NCBI RefSeq assembly: GCF_000473225.1
Contig: NZ_KI421509.1
Location: 1,388,045-1,452,044, forward strand
DNA length: 64,000 nt
Direction: 5' to 3'
Source: Sedimentitalea nanhaiensis DSM 24252
GTDB lineage: Bacteria > Pseudomonadota > Alphaproteobacteria > Rhodobacterales > Rhodobacteraceae
The notes under the pieces were generated by a model. That model was not told the origin of the DNA and searched no databases. It worked only from the letters and a program-made list of their open reading frames with translations. Positions 45,704 to 54,942 of the stretch are shown here, one piece after another; position 1 is the stretch's first letter, and every line of letters starts with the position of its first letter. Made by a program: the position numbers and the translations under genes.

Positions 45704-46282
45704 TCAGGTGCTCCGCGACGATTTCCAATCCTCCAGCGCCGGATTGTCCTCGGGATGCAGAACCGCAACACTCAACTGCGCATCCGGACCGGGATTGGCC
45801 GCACCTGGACTGTCTGCGCGCAAGGCATCCAACGTCCGGATGTTCTCGACCACCTGTGGCACACGGGCCATTGTGGTCGCAACCTCTCGCTGAAAGCTCT
45901 GGGCCTTAAGCTGATGGCGCGCACCGAAATAGAACGAAACAATCACCCCCAGCAACCACCACAGCGGCTCCGGTACCAGCGCAATCCCCTGCATCCGCGC
46001 GGCGAACCACAGCGGATCGACCATCGCCGACACGAACAACCCCAGCGTTCCCAACGCCAGCGCCGGCCGCGGCAGCCGATTGACGCCGTCCATGAAGCGA
46101 TCGAATACCCCGTGCCGGGCAAGCGCGAATTCCGCGCCAAATTGCTGCATCGCCTGCCCCTGCACCGCTTGCGCCCGTTTGGCGCCGGCCTCGGCATTTT
46201 CGGTAAACACTTCTGCAGTTTCACGAATCACGTTGCGCCCGCTGCCAAACATCAAAGTCAGAAATCCCTGGATCAACCCCAT
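45704..46282 (-). CDS. GTA-type holin with 3-TM domain (192 aa)
   Basis: Forms holes in the inner membrane to release an endolysin. It begins MGLIQGFLTLMFGSGRNVIRE and has an Ala/Gln/Glu-rich helix (about 25-60), then hydrophobic helices at about 72-92 and 103-121, a charged helix and a disordered tail. This matches the 'holin of 3TMs, for gene-transfer release' family known from the Rhodobacter capsulatus GTA lysis genes (rcc00555/rcc00556). The ATG overlaps the end of the endolysin gene by 10 bases. Its position 79 bases upstream of ccmF is unusual for a lysis gene. Confidence 0.8.
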   Translation of the reverse strand: MGLIQGFLTLMFGSGRNVIRETAEVFTENAEAGAKRAQAVQGQAMQQFGAEFALARHGVFDRFMDGVNRLPRPALALGTLGLFVSAMVDPLWFAARMQGIALVPEPLWWLLGVIVSFYFGARHQLKAQSFQREVATTMARVPQVVENIRTLDALRADSPGAANPGPDAQLSVAVLHPEDNPALEDWKSSRST

Positions 46283-46884
46283 GCCGCTATCCTTTGTTGA
46301 AACTGTTCCTGTGTCAGATGGTACTTTGACGACAGGAATTCCTCGGCGCGCTTGATCCAGCCGCCCTTGCCACCCTTGGTCGTGCGGGCGTACTTGCGGC
46401 TGGCGACCCGGCCATCGGCGATCCGGAAATAATAGTTCCGCCGCGCCACCCCATAGGCATCCCGCAACGCCAGCGCATCCGGGACCGCCGCATCCCTGGA
46501 CGCCTTGAGGGTCTGCGGCCCGATTGCCCCGTCCACCGACACCGCATAGCCCATGTCGCGCAACATCCGTTGCAGGATTTTCACCGCATTCCCCCCTGCG
46601 TTGACATACATGTCAAACAGGCTCGCCTGCAGGGCCACCGGCATCTCGGCGATCCGGGGTCGTTCAAAATAATGCCGGATAAAAATGTCCACGGCCTGTT
46701 CACGGCTCAACGCCCGCACATCCGCGACGCCGACGATCCCGTCGCCTGTCAGGTCCAGCCCCAACCGGCGCATGGTGTGAATGGTCACACCGAATTTTGT
46801 CGCCCCGCCGGGATCGTCGGGGTCATTCACATACCCGCCTTCACGGGCCACGATCTCTTCTGCAATCTGACGTACGGTCTGCAT
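46273..46884 (-). CDS. Holin-associated N-acetylmuramidase (endolysin, GH108 type, 203 aa)
   Basis: Peptidoglycan-degrading endolysin. The GH108 catalytic motif is at the N terminus: 'REGGYVNDPDDPGGATKFGVT' region, with the likely catalytic Glu at residue 15. 'FIRHYFERPRIAEMP' and 'ASLFDMYVNAGGNAVKILQRML' follow, then a peptidoglycan-binding part 'VSVDGAIGPQTLKASRD'. No signal peptide, so it needs the downstream overlapping holin. I chose the ATG at 46884, preceded by GGGAGG, over the GTG at 46902. Homologous proteins release GTA particles in Rhodobacter capsulatus; no GTA structural genes are in this window. Confidence 0.85.
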   Translation of the reverse strand: MQTVRQIAEEIVAREGGYVNDPDDPGGATKFGVTIHTMRRLGLDLTGDGIVGVADVRALSREQAVDIFIRHYFERPRIAEMPVALQASLFDMYVNAGGNAVKILQRMLRDMGYAVSVDGAIGPQTLKASRDAAVPDALALRDAYGVARRNYYFRIADGRVASRKYARTTKGGKGGWIKRAEEFLSSKYHLTQEQFQQRIAAWG

Positions 46885-46997
46885 GCCTGCCTCCCAATTC
46901 ACGTTGGGAAGGCTGCGCTCAATTGGTTAATGACGCCACACCAGACCGTTCGCCACACATACCGACCGCGCAGAACGACGGCGCGGCGATCACAGGG

Positions 46998-47444
46998 TCA
47001 GCTGCCGTTGGGATCTTTGTACACCCCTTGTTCCTTTAACGCGTCAACGACTTCGGACGGCATATAGGTCTCATCGTGTTTCGCAAGTATTTCAGAGGCT
47101 TGGAATACACCGTTCACGTATCGGCCAGTCCCGACCATACCCTGGTTTTCCGCGAAAAGGTCAGGCAGAACGCCGGAAAAGGTCACCGGAACGGATGCGC
47201 CGCCATCTGTGACGACAAAGCGGATGGTCTCGCCCTGGCCGCGCTGGATGCTGCCCGCCTCAACCAGCCCGCCAATCCGAAACACCTCGCCCGGCGCTGG
47301 CGGTTCGGCCACAATCTGGCTGGGGGCGCGAAAGAAGTTGATTCCATCGCGCATCGCGTACCCGATCAGTCCGGTGGCCAGCGCCAGCGCCAGCGCCGCG
47401 ACCACGACCACCTGAACCCGTCGTTGTTTTTTCAGGCTCTTCAT
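46998..47444 (-). CDS. ccmE: Haem chaperone CcmE (148 aa)
   Basis: Binds haem covalently in the periplasm and hands it to CcmF/CcmH. A single N-terminal anchor helix (about 11-30), then 'EVFRIGGLVEAGSI' (about 53-66), 'VVTDGGASVPVTFSGVLPDLF' (about 77-97), and the haem-binding 'LAKHDETYMP' with His123 and Tyr127. Complete. It follows argC by 8 bases on the same strand. The ccmE to ccmF interval holds the endolysin-holin pair. Confidence 0.94.
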   Translation of the reverse strand: MKSLKKQRRVQVVVVAALALALATGLIGYAMRDGINFFRAPSQIVAEPPAPGEVFRIGGLVEAGSIQRGQGETIRFVVTDGGASVPVTFSGVLPDLFAENQGMVGTGRYVNGVFQASEILAKHDETYMPSEVVDALKEQGVYKDPNGS

Positions 47445-47452
47445 TGCTCACC

Positions 47453-48481
47453 TCATGGGAACAGGGGGGCCATCATCAGCCCCGCAACCTCTTTTTCACC
47501 TAGCATCAGATTGGCATTCTGCAAGGCCTGCCCGCTGCTGCCCTTTGTCAGGTTATCCAATGCTGCAATCACGATCGTGCGGCCATCGATGCGATCTGAC
47601 GCCACACCGATATGCACAAAATTCGATCCGCGCACATGGTGCGTGCTCGGCGCTTCGCCAAGGGGCAACAGTTGGATGAACGGTTCGTCCGCATAGGCGG
47701 CTTGAAAGGTGTCGTGAATCGCCTGCGCCTCGCCCCTGACATAGACCGTGGCCAGAATGCCCCGATTGGCCGGGATCAAATGAGGCGTGAACTGCACCTT
47801 GACCGGCCGCCCGGCCAGAGCGCTGAACTCTTGATCGAACTCGCCCAGATGGCGATGGGTTCCGCCGATGGCATAGGCGTTGTACCCCTCGCTCAGTTCG
47901 GCGTGCAGCAGGTTCTCCTTCAGGCTGCGCCCGGCCCCGGAGACCGCGCATTTCAGATCCAGTATGATATCGTCCAGATCGATAACGCCGGCCGAGATCA
48001 GCGGGCGCAGAGCAAATTGTCCCGTCGCGGCATTACAGCCGGTGCCCGCAACCAGCCGCGCCAGGCGGATCTCTTCGCGGTAAAACTCGGTCAGCCCATA
48101 GACAGCCTCGCCTTGTATTTCCAACGCCGCATGGGCGTTGCCATACCACTTTTCGTATTCCGCCGGATCGCGCAGCCGGAAATCCGCACTTAGATCGACG
48201 ATTTTCAGATCTTCGGGCAGATCGCGGATCACCTCTTGGCTGGTTTTGTGCGGCAGGGCACAGAAACACAGGTCCACATCCGAGAAATCGATCTCTTCGA
48301 TCCGGCACAACGCCGGCAGGTCCATATGGCGCAGATGCGGAAAGACCTGCGCCATCTTCATGCCGGCCTTGCGTTCGCCCGACAGGGCGACAATCTGCAT
48401 ATTGGGATGCCCGGCAATCAACCGGATCAGTTCGGCGCCGGTATATCCGCTGGCACCCAGAATTACAATTTTGTGGGTCAT
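47453..48481 (-). CDS. argC: N-acetyl-gamma-glutamyl-phosphate reductase ArgC (342 aa), atypical active-site motif
   Basis: Third step of arginine synthesis, reducing the acyl phosphate to the semialdehyde. Seen: N-terminal nucleotide motif '[18 protein letters not shown]' (about 5-22), '[12 protein letters not shown]', '[12 protein letters not shown]', the ArgC-type '[23 protein letters not shown]' (about 177-199), and '[18 protein letters not shown]'. The nucleophile Cys149 is in '[11 protein letters not shown]' instead of the usual 'NPGCYPT'. That form recalls LysW-dependent LysY/ArgC proteins, so substrate specificity may differ. No lysW gene is visible. It lies immediately upstream of ccmE. 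Confidence 0.85.
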   Translation of the reverse strand: MTHKIVILGASGYTGAELIRLIAGHPNMQIVALSGERKAGMKMAQVFPHLRHMDLPALCRIEEIDFSDVDLCFCALPHKTSQEVIRDLPEDLKIVDLSADFRLRDPAEYEKWYGNAHAALEIQGEAVYGLTEFYREEIRLARLVAGTGCNAATGQFALRPLISAGVIDLDDIILDLKCAVSGAGRSLKENLLHAELSEGYNAYAIGGTHRHLGEFDQEFSALAGRPVKVQFTPHLIPANRGILATVYVRGEAQAIHDTFQAAYADEPFIQLLPLGEAPSTHHVRGSNFVHIGVASDRIDGRTIVIAALDNLTKGSSGQALQNANLMLGEKEVAGLMMAPLFP

Positions 48482-48572
48482 GTCAGACCTTTATTCCTGA
48501 AGTCTTACGTCAATGCCGCAATCTTCCGCAGCCCTCATAGCGGCGGAATGCCCGCCCGCGCCTTGACCGAAG

Positions 48573-49382
48573 TCAGGCGGCTTGAAAAGTGATCTGTCGT
48601 CGCAAGAACTGCGTCGCCCGATCACTGACCCGTTGCGCATCGCCCGTGGTCAGATACCCCGACGCCCCCGCGCCCAGCATGTCGGGATGCCGCTCCAGGT
48701 AGTCGGCCAGGCTTTCGGCCACCAGTCTGGCCTGGCTAAAGACTTGCACATCCGCCCCCAGCGCGTCCTGAAAGGTCTGTTCCATCAACGGATAGTGGGT
48801 ACATCCCAGGATGGCTGCCTGCGGCTGCGGCATCTTGCGTTTCAGCGCCTCTACATGGCTGCGCACCAGCGCCTCGGCGAGGATCATGTCACCGTCCTCG
48901 ATGGCATCCACCACGCCACCGCAGGCTTGCGCCTCGACATCGACACCGATCGCGCGAAAGGCCAGTTCGCGCTGAAAGGCGCGGCTGGCGACGGTCGCCG
49001 GAGTGGCAAACAGGGCAACGTGCTTTACCGCCACTTCGCGCGGCGGCGAGTTGTCGCCCCATTGCCGTTCGGTCAGCGCCTCGATCAGCGGTACGAACAC
49101 GCCCAACACCCGCTTGCCCCTGGGCAAACCGCCCTCCTGCATCCGTCGCAGGGCCGCCGCACTTGCGGTGTTACATGCGAGAATCACCAGATCGCAGCCA
49201 CCGTCCCACAACCGTTGAACCGCCCTGCCGGTCAGATCGAACACATCGTCCGCATCTCGCACACCATAGGGCGCATGGGCGCTGTCGCCCAGATACAGAA
49301 AATCCACGTCGGGCAACCGCTGCCGCGCCGCCTCAAGAACGGTCAGACCGCCCAACCCGGAATCAAAAATACCAACCGCCAT
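48573..49382 (-). CDS. murI: Glutamate racemase MurI (269 aa)
   Basis: Makes D-glutamate for peptidoglycan. Seen: '[18 protein letters not shown]' (about 3-20), '[10 protein letters not shown]', first catalytic Cys in '[11 protein letters not shown]' (about 70-80), '[10 protein letters not shown]', and second catalytic Cys in '[11 protein letters not shown]' (about 192-202). Both cysteines are intact. It follows the acyltransferase gene closely on the same strand (18 bases) and precedes argC by 91 bases. Confidence 0.93.
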   Translation of the reverse strand: MAVGIFDSGLGGLTVLEAARQRLPDVDFLYLGDSAHAPYGVRDADDVFDLTGRAVQRLWDGGCDLVILACNTASAAALRRMQEGGLPRGKRVLGVFVPLIEALTERQWGDNSPPREVAVKHVALFATPATVASRAFQRELAFRAIGVDVEAQACGGVVDAIEDGDMILAEALVRSHVEALKRKMPQPQAAILGCTHYPLMEQTFQDALGADVQVFSQARLVAESLADYLERHPDMLGAGASGYLTTGDAQRVSDRATQFLRRQITFQAA

Positions 49383-49400
49383 GGTTCATCAGGCCTTGTC

Positions 49401-50285
49401 TCAGGCGCGATGCCTGTCCTCGAACTCGAACCCGTAGTCATAGGACTTCAACGGCTTCGGAGACAGCTCATACGTGGCTTTTCGCAGGAAATCCATCATC
49501 GCTTTGGAATTGCCTGCCATCGGGTCCAGAATGTCGCGGCCAATCGGCTTTCCGATGACCACATCGACCGGCGTATCGACACGTTTGCTGAATTCCTTGA
49601 TCAGCAACCCCATACGCAACGTGCTGTGAAGATGGCTGGCAATCTGAAAAAGCCGCGAGGTGTGACCGTCGAAAAACACCGGCACAACCGTGGCCCTGGA
49701 CTTCGCAACCATGCGGGCGGTAAAGCTGCGCCAACCCGGGTCCATCGGGTGGGAAAAAGGCGTGGCTGCGGTGCTGACCGTGCCGCCGGGAAAGATGCCG
49801 ATGGCGCCACCGGCCCCGAGATAATCCAAAGCGTCCTTGCGACTCTGCAGGTTCATCTGCACCGCAGCCCTGGTTTCATCAAACGAGATCGGAAGTATGA
49901 TCTTGTTCAGATCTTCCGCCTTGTGAAAAATCCGGTGCGCCAGGATACGGAAATCGCCCCGCGCCTGGGACAGGATATGCCCCATCATCAGCCCGTCCAG
50001 AATGCCGTAAGGATGGTTGGCGATCAGGATCAATGGCCCGGTGCGCGGGATGTCACGCAATGCGCCGCCGGTGACATTCAATGACACCCCATACCGCTGA
50101 ACCATGACCGACCAGAAATCGCGCCCCCCGGCGACATCGTTCTCATATCCGCTGGCCCGCCGGATCAACCGCACCCGCCCGGTGGTGTTCTCCAACAGCC
50201 GAATCATGGCGCGCCCGCCCCTGGTGCGGGCAGAATACGCATAGCTGATATCGCGCGCGCCATATCGGTTCCGGTTGCCAGCCAT
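49401..50285 (-). CDS. Lysophospholipid acyltransferase (PlsC-like) family protein (294 aa)
   Basis: Acyltransferase acting on a membrane lipid or related acceptor. The catalytic His-Asp motif is 'IANHPYGILDG' (about 90-100), followed by 'IFPGGTVSTA' (the substrate-binding EGT/PGG-type motif, about 164-173) and 'VVPVFFDGHTSRLF'. The NHPxGxLDG form belongs to the haemolysin-like/OlsA-related branch, not classical PlsC. I chose the ATG at 50285 (MAGNRNRYG), preceded by GAGGGA; the frame stays open to 50354. Acceptor and acyl donor are unknown. It is followed by murI. Confidence 0.8.
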   Translation of the reverse strand: MAGNRNRYGARDISYAYSARTRGGRAMIRLLENTTGRVRLIRRASGYENDVAGGRDFWSVMVQRYGVSLNVTGGALRDIPRTGPLILIANHPYGILDGLMMGHILSQARGDFRILAHRIFHKAEDLNKIILPISFDETRAAVQMNLQSRKDALDYLGAGGAIGIFPGGTVSTAATPFSHPMDPGWRSFTARMVAKSRATVVPVFFDGHTSRLFQIASHLHSTLRMGLLIKEFSKRVDTPVDVVIGKPIGRDILDPMAGNSKAMMDFLRKATYELSPKPLKSYDYGFEFEDRHRA

Positions 50286-50361
50286 CAATCCCTCGCGGTT
50301 CACGGACCCAGAATGCGACCGCGAACCGATCTTGCACAGATCCATGACAACCACATGACGA

Positions 50362-53300
50362 TTACGCGGCCGCTTTGCTCATATCTGTGCCACCCTGCTT
50401 GAATGCCGCCAGCAACGCCTCGCGCCGTTTTGCCGCCTTGGCTTCATTCGCCGCCTTGACCGGGCCAAAGCCGCGAATCTCCAGCGGCAGTTCGGCAAGC
50501 TCCTGCGCAATCTCTGCGGTTTTCGGGGTCACCCCGGCCAGCACCGTCGTCATGTCGGCCTCGTATTGCTTGATCAGGGCGCGTTCCATCTTGCGCTCGG
50601 CCCCATAGCCAAAGGGATCCAGCGGCGTGCCGCGCAGACCCTTGAGCGATTTCAGGATCTTCAGCGGCGTCTGCATCCAGGGCCCAAACTCGCGCTTTTT
50701 CGGACGTCCGTCCGGCCCGGTCCCCCCCAGAATGGGCGGGGCCAGATGAAAGGTCATACGAAAATCGCCGTCGAATTCCGCGGCGGCCTTTTCCTGGCTG
50801 GTCAGCAACAGCCGCGCCACCTCGTATTCATCCTTGTAGGACAACAGCTTGTGATAGCCCCTGGCCACCGCCTCGCGCAGGCGCGGGTCTTCGATCCGGT
50901 CCACCATTTTGCGGTACCGTTTGGCCAATCGCTTGCCCTGATAAGCCACCAGATGATCGGCGCGATAGGCGATCTTGTCGTCCAGCGATTTCGGCAACTC
51001 CGTGACGTTGGGTTTCAGGACCGCCGCAACTTCGCTCGGGAACAGAACCGCCCAGCGTCCGACTTCAAAGGCCCGCAGGTTGCGCTCGACGGCGGCACCG
51101 TTCATCCGGATTGCGTTCCGGATGGCGTCCAGCCCCAGGGGCACCAGACCGCGCTGCCAGGCTCCGCCGAACACCATCATATTGGAATAGATCGAGTCGC
51201 CCAGAACCGCTTTGGCCAGATCGGAGGCATCGAACAGATCGATACGATCCTTCATCCGCGCCTCAAGCGCCAGTTGCAGCCGTTCGCTGGGCAGCGAAAA
51301 CTCGGTGTTACGGGTAAAATCGCCGGTGATGATCTCATGGCTGTTGACCACCGCACCGGTCTGCCCCGTCTTGGTCAGGCCGAGCGTCTTGGCACCGGCG
51401 CTGACCACCAGATCACCGCCGATCAGCGCATGCGCCTCGCCGGTGGCGACACGGATGGCGCTGATGTCCTCGGGGGCGTTGGCCAGACGACAGTGGATCT
51501 GGACGGCGCCGCCTTTTTGCGCCAACCCGGCCATTTCCATCATGCCCGCGCCTTTTCCGTCCAGCTGCGCGGCCTGCGCCATCACCGCGCCAATCGTGAC
51601 CACACCAGTGCCGCCGACCCCGGTGATCACCACGTTATGGGTGCCGCTGATATCCGGCAGGTCCGGCAGCGGCAGATCCGGCAGATTCAGCTGGGTTGTC
51701 GCTTCCTTGCGCACCTTGGCGCCTTCCAGGGTCACAAAGGACGGGCAAAACCCCTTGAGACATGAGAAATCCTTGTTGCAACTGGACTGATCGATCGCCC
51801 GTTTGCGCCCCAATTCGGTTTCCGCCGGCACGATCGAAACACAGTTGGACTGCACCCCGCAATCACCACAGCCCTCGCAGATATCGGTGTTGATGAACAC
51901 CCGCTTATCCGGATCGGGAAACAGGCCGCGCTTGCGGCGGCGGCGTTTTTCGGCGGCGCAGGTCTGGATATAGACGATAGCGCTGACACCTTGGATCTCG
52001 CGGAATTTCTTCTGCACGTTGTCCATCTCGGCACGCTCGTACCACTCCAGCCCCTTGGGGAATCCGTCGCGTGCCGGCTCTTCCTTCTGGTCATAGACGA
52101 CCGCGACATGCTGCACGCCCATGGCTTGCAATTCGCGCACGATGCGGGGCGCATCCAGATCGCCTTCGTTTTGCTGCCCCCCGGTCATTGCAACGGCGTC
52201 ATTATACAGGATTTTATAGGTGATATTGGCTTTTGCGGCCACGGCAGCGCGGATCGCTTGAATACCCGAATGGTTGTAGGTGCCATCCCCCAGGTTCTGA
52301 AACACATGTTTCGTGTTGGAAAACGGTGCTTCGCCGATCCAGTTCGCCCCTTCCCCCCCCATATGGGTATAGCCGATGGTGTCACGGTCCATCCATTGCA
52401 CCATATAATGACAGCCGATGCCGGCATAGGCACGGCTGCCGTCGGGCACCTTGGTGCTGGAATTGTGCGGACAGCCTGAACAGAAATACGGCAGGCGCGC
52501 GGCAATATCCTTGGCATTGTCGTTACGCCGCGCATCTTCAAGCGCGGCAAGCCCGGCGCGGATACCGTCGGTTTCACGCCCCTCCTCGATCAGAACCTCA
52601 CCCAGCTTGCTGGCGATCAGGATCGGGTCCAGCGCCCCTCGGGTCGGGAACAGTTCCAGACGGCGCCCATTCTCCCAGCTGTCCCCCTTGTGCCAGCCAT
52701 AGACCCGCCGACCGCTGCGATCGTCAAAGATCGCCTCTTTGACCTGTACCTCGATCAGCTTGCGCTTTTCCTCGACCACAACGATCAGATCCAGCCCCTC
52801 GGCCCATTCGTGGAAACTGTCCATATCCAGCGGAAAGGTTTGCCCGATCTTGTAGGTCGTGATGCCCAGGCGCGCGGCCTCGGTCTCGTCGATGTTCAGC
52901 AGCGACATGGCGTGCACCAGGTCCAGCCAGTTCTTGCCCGCAGCCACAAAGCCGATCTTGGCGCCCGGCTGGCCCCAGACCCGCTTGTCGATCCGGTTGG
53001 CGCGGGCAAAGGCTTCGGCGGCAAAGCGTTTGTGATCGATGACGCGGGCTTCCTGTTCGGTCGGCGTGTCGATCAGGCGGATGTTCAGCCCACCCTTGGG
53101 CATGTCGAAATCGGGTGTCACCAGTTGCATCCGGTCCGGGCGACCGTCCACGACCGACGTTACCTCGATCGTATCCTTCATGGTTTTCAGACCGACCCAC
53201 AGCCCGGAAAATCGCGACAGGGCATAGGCATAAACTCCGTAATCCAGAATTTCCTGCACGCCGGCCGGGCTGACCACCGGCATATAGGCATCCACCAGAG

Positions 53301-53784
53301 CCCATTCGCTCTGATGCAGAACCGTGCTGGATTCCCCGGTATGATCGTCGCCCATCGCCATCACCACACCGCCATTCCGGCTGGTGCCCGCCATGTTGGC
53401 ATGTTTCATCGGGTCGCCCGAGCGGTCCACGCCGGGGCCCTTGCCGTACCACAGGCCAAATACGCCATCGAACTTGCCTTCACCGCGCAGTTCCGCCTGC
53501 TGACTGCCCCACAGAGCCGTCGCCGCCAGATCTTCGTTCAACCCCCACTGAAAGGTTATGTCGCTTGCGGCGAGAGGTTTGGCCGCGCGGTTCATATTCA
53601 GATCGACGGTCCCCAGCGGCGAGCCGCGATAGCCGGTCACCAGCCCTGCGGTGTTCAGCCCTGCGACACGATCCCGTTCTTTCTGAATCAGCATCAGCCG
53701 CACCAAAGCCTGGGTCCCGTTCAGCAGAACGGGGCTCTTGGTCAAATCGAACCGGTCATTCAATGAAATTTTCGGCGCACTCAT
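50362..53784 (-). CDS. Fused indolepyruvate:ferredoxin oxidoreductase (IorAB-type, 1140 aa)
   Basis: Oxidatively decarboxylates aryl- or branched 2-oxo acids to acyl-CoA, reducing ferredoxin. Order: N-terminal pyrimidine-binding alpha part ('LVTGYRGSPLGTVDLNMNRA' region, about 45-65), a TPP-binding part ('SRAYAGIGCHYMVQWMDRDT', 'TYKILYNDAVAMTGGQ', about 460-565), 4Fe-4S ligands 'CEGCGDCGVQSNC' (about 640) with 'SCNKDFSCLKGFCPSF' (second set), then the gamma domain 'VVITGVGGTGVVTIGAVMAQAA' (about 720-741) and a C-terminal domain with 'FDGDFRMTFHLAPP'. Single-chain forms like this are typical of proteobacteria. The ATG at 53784 follows GGGGGAGA. Divergent from the LysR gene. Confidence 0.92.
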   Translation of the reverse strand: MSAPKISLNDRFDLTKSPVLLNGTQALVRLMLIQKERDRVAGLNTAGLVTGYRGSPLGTVDLNMNRAAKPLAASDITFQWGLNEDLAATALWGSQQAELRGEGKFDGVFGLWYGKGPGVDRSGDPMKHANMAGTSRNGGVVMAMGDDHTGESSTVLHQSEWALVDAYMPVVSPAGVQEILDYGVYAYALSRFSGLWVGLKTMKDTIEVTSVVDGRPDRMQLVTPDFDMPKGGLNIRLIDTPTEQEARVIDHKRFAAEAFARANRIDKRVWGQPGAKIGFVAAGKNWLDLVHAMSLLNIDETEAARLGITTYKIGQTFPLDMDSFHEWAEGLDLIVVVEEKRKLIEVQVKEAIFDDRSGRRVYGWHKGDSWENGRRLELFPTRGALDPILIASKLGEVLIEEGRETDGIRAGLAALEDARRNDNAKDIAARLPYFCSGCPHNSSTKVPDGSRAYAGIGCHYMVQWMDRDTIGYTHMGGEGANWIGEAPFSNTKHVFQNLGDGTYNHSGIQAIRAAVAAKANITYKILYNDAVAMTGGQQNEGDLDAPRIVRELQAMGVQHVAVVYDQKEEPARDGFPKGLEWYERAEMDNVQKKFREIQGVSAIVYIQTCAAEKRRRRKRGLFPDPDKRVFINTDICEGCGDCGVQSNCVSIVPAETELGRKRAIDQSSCNKDFSCLKGFCPSFVTLEGAKVRKEATTQLNLPDLPLPDLPDISGTHNVVITGVGGTGVVTIGAVMAQAAQLDGKGAGMMEMAGLAQKGGAVQIHCRLANAPEDISAIRVATGEAHALIGGDLVVSAGAKTLGLTKTGQTGAVVNSHEIITGDFTRNTEFSLPSERLQLALEARMKDRIDLFDASDLAKAVLGDSIYSNMMVFGGAWQRGLVPLGLDAIRNAIRMNGAAVERNLRAFEVGRWAVLFPSEVAAVLKPNVTELPKSLDDKIAYRADHLVAYQGKRLAKRYRKMVDRIEDPRLREAVARGYHKLLSYKDEYEVARLLLTSQEKAAAEFDGDFRMTFHLAPPILGGTGPDGRPKKREFGPWMQTPLKILKSLKGLRGTPLDPFGYGAERKMERALIKQYEADMTTVLAGVTPKTAEIAQELAELPLEIRGFGPVKAANEAKAAKRREALLAAFKQGGTDMSKAAA

Positions 53785-53951
53785 CGTTCGTCTCCCCCAA
53801 CGTCGAACTGCATTGCAGATTGCGGCCACAATAGGTCATGATTTATGACCTGTATAGCAAAAAACATGGCGCACACCGCGTTACTGCGGTTGCAAGCAGG
53901 GTACTCCATCCTTTCATATAGGCCAGCCGTTGCAGATCGAAAGTTGCCGTT

Positions 53952-54869
53952 ATGGATTGGGACAAGCTCAGAATATTTCACGCCGTGGCGGATGCCGGCA
54001 GTCTCACCCATGCGGGTGACCGGCTGAATCTGTCACAATCTGCGGTCAGCCGACAGATTCGCGCGCTTGAAGACAGCCTGGGAGCCACCCTGTTTCACCG
54101 CCACGCGCGCGGGCTGATTCTGACCGAACAGGGTGAATTGCTGTTCGATGCCACCACGGCCATGTCCAAACGTCTCGAAACCGCCGCGGCCTGGATTCGC
54201 GACAGCGAAGAAGAAGTGTTCGGCGAACTCCGCGTGACCACGACATTTGGCTTTGGCCTGCTGTGGCTGGCCCCGCGCCTGCCCAAACTATACGATAAAT
54301 ACCCCGATCTCAAAGTCGACCTGATGCTCGAGGAAAGGGTGCTGGACCTTCCCATGCGCGAAGCAGACGTGGCAATACGGATGAAAGCGCCGAGCCAGGC
54401 CGACCTTATCCGCAAGCGGCTGATGACGGTTCAGATGCTGATGTATGCGTCGCGCGGCTATCTCGACAAGAGCGGCACCCCCTCAAGCCTCGAAGATATC
54501 GCCGATCACCGTCTGATCTGCCAGAACACCGACGCAGCACAGGTCAGCGCCGGCGCAATGCTGGTTCAGCACCTGATGACCTATAGCCCTCATTCCCTGC
54601 TGACGGTGAACAACTACTTCGGCGTGCTGCAGGGTGTTTTGAACAATCTGGGTATTGGCGTGTTACCGGACTATGTCACCCACGATTTCCCCGACCTCCA
54701 ACGCATCCTGCCTGAAATTGAGTCTGCCGAAGTGCCGGTGTATCTGGCCTACCCGGAAGAGTTGCGCCAATCAAAACGCATCGCCGCATTCCGGGATTTT
54801 GTGCAAGAGGAAATCCTGATCTACCGCAAGCAGCTGCGGGCGCTCGAAGATTCCAGAGCTATGCCGTGA
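53952..54869 (+). CDS. LysR-type regulator, LsrB/VtlR-like (305 aa)
   Basis: N-terminal winged HTH 'MDWDKLRIFHAVADAGSLTH' and 'SQSAVSRQIRALEDSLGATL' (about 1-50), then 'FHRHARGLILTEQGELLFDA'. From memory this start is near-identical in pattern to LsrB of Sinorhizobium and VtlR of Brucella/Agrobacterium, and the effector domain ('ELRVTTTFGFGLLWLAPRLP', 'READVAIRMKAPSQADLIRK', 'YPEELRQSKRIAAFRDFV') also fits that subgroup. In those organisms the regulator controls and sits beside AbcR-type small RNAs; a candidate small RNA lies just downstream here (54943-55026). It is divergent from the oxidoreductase gene (167-base gap) and could regulate it too. Confidence 0.88.
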   Translation: MDWDKLRIFHAVADAGSLTHAGDRLNLSQSAVSRQIRALEDSLGATLFHRHARGLILTEQGELLFDATTAMSKRLETAAAWIRDSEEEVFGELRVTTTFGFGLLWLAPRLPKLYDKYPDLKVDLMLEERVLDLPMREADVAIRMKAPSQADLIRKRLMTVQMLMYASRGYLDKSGTPSSLEDIADHRLICQNTDAAQVSAGAMLVQHLMTYSPHSLLTVNNYFGVLQGVLNNLGIGVLPDYVTHDFPDLQRILPEIESAEVPVYLAYPEELRQSKRIAAFRDFVQEEILIYRKQLRALEDSRAMP

Positions 54870-54908
54870 GCGCATAACAGCATTGCCGCCTTCATCATGC
54901 AATAATCC

Positions 54909-54937
54909 TTGATAAGACAAGAAGCGATGCCTAATTG
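54909..54937 (+). promoter_or_regulatory. Sigma-70-like promoter of the candidate small RNA
   Basis: TTGATA (54909-54914), 17-base spacer, TAATTG (54932-54937). This spacing is ideal and places the start point at about 54943-54945, the first bases of the stem-loop. It begins 39 bases after the LysR stop codon. There is no long palindrome that would mark an operator, though a LysR T-N11-A type site is possible further upstream. Confidence 0.55.
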
Positions 54938-54942
54938 GACTT

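Noticed and set aside
45704-46884. Remnant of a prophage
   Set aside because: No capsid, tail, integrase or regulator genes in the surroundings; the pair fits GTA lysis genes better.
52724-53452. Second minus-strand frame inside the oxidoreductase gene
   Set aside because: A shifted frame within an intact 1140-residue coding sequence; no start signal and no domain pattern.
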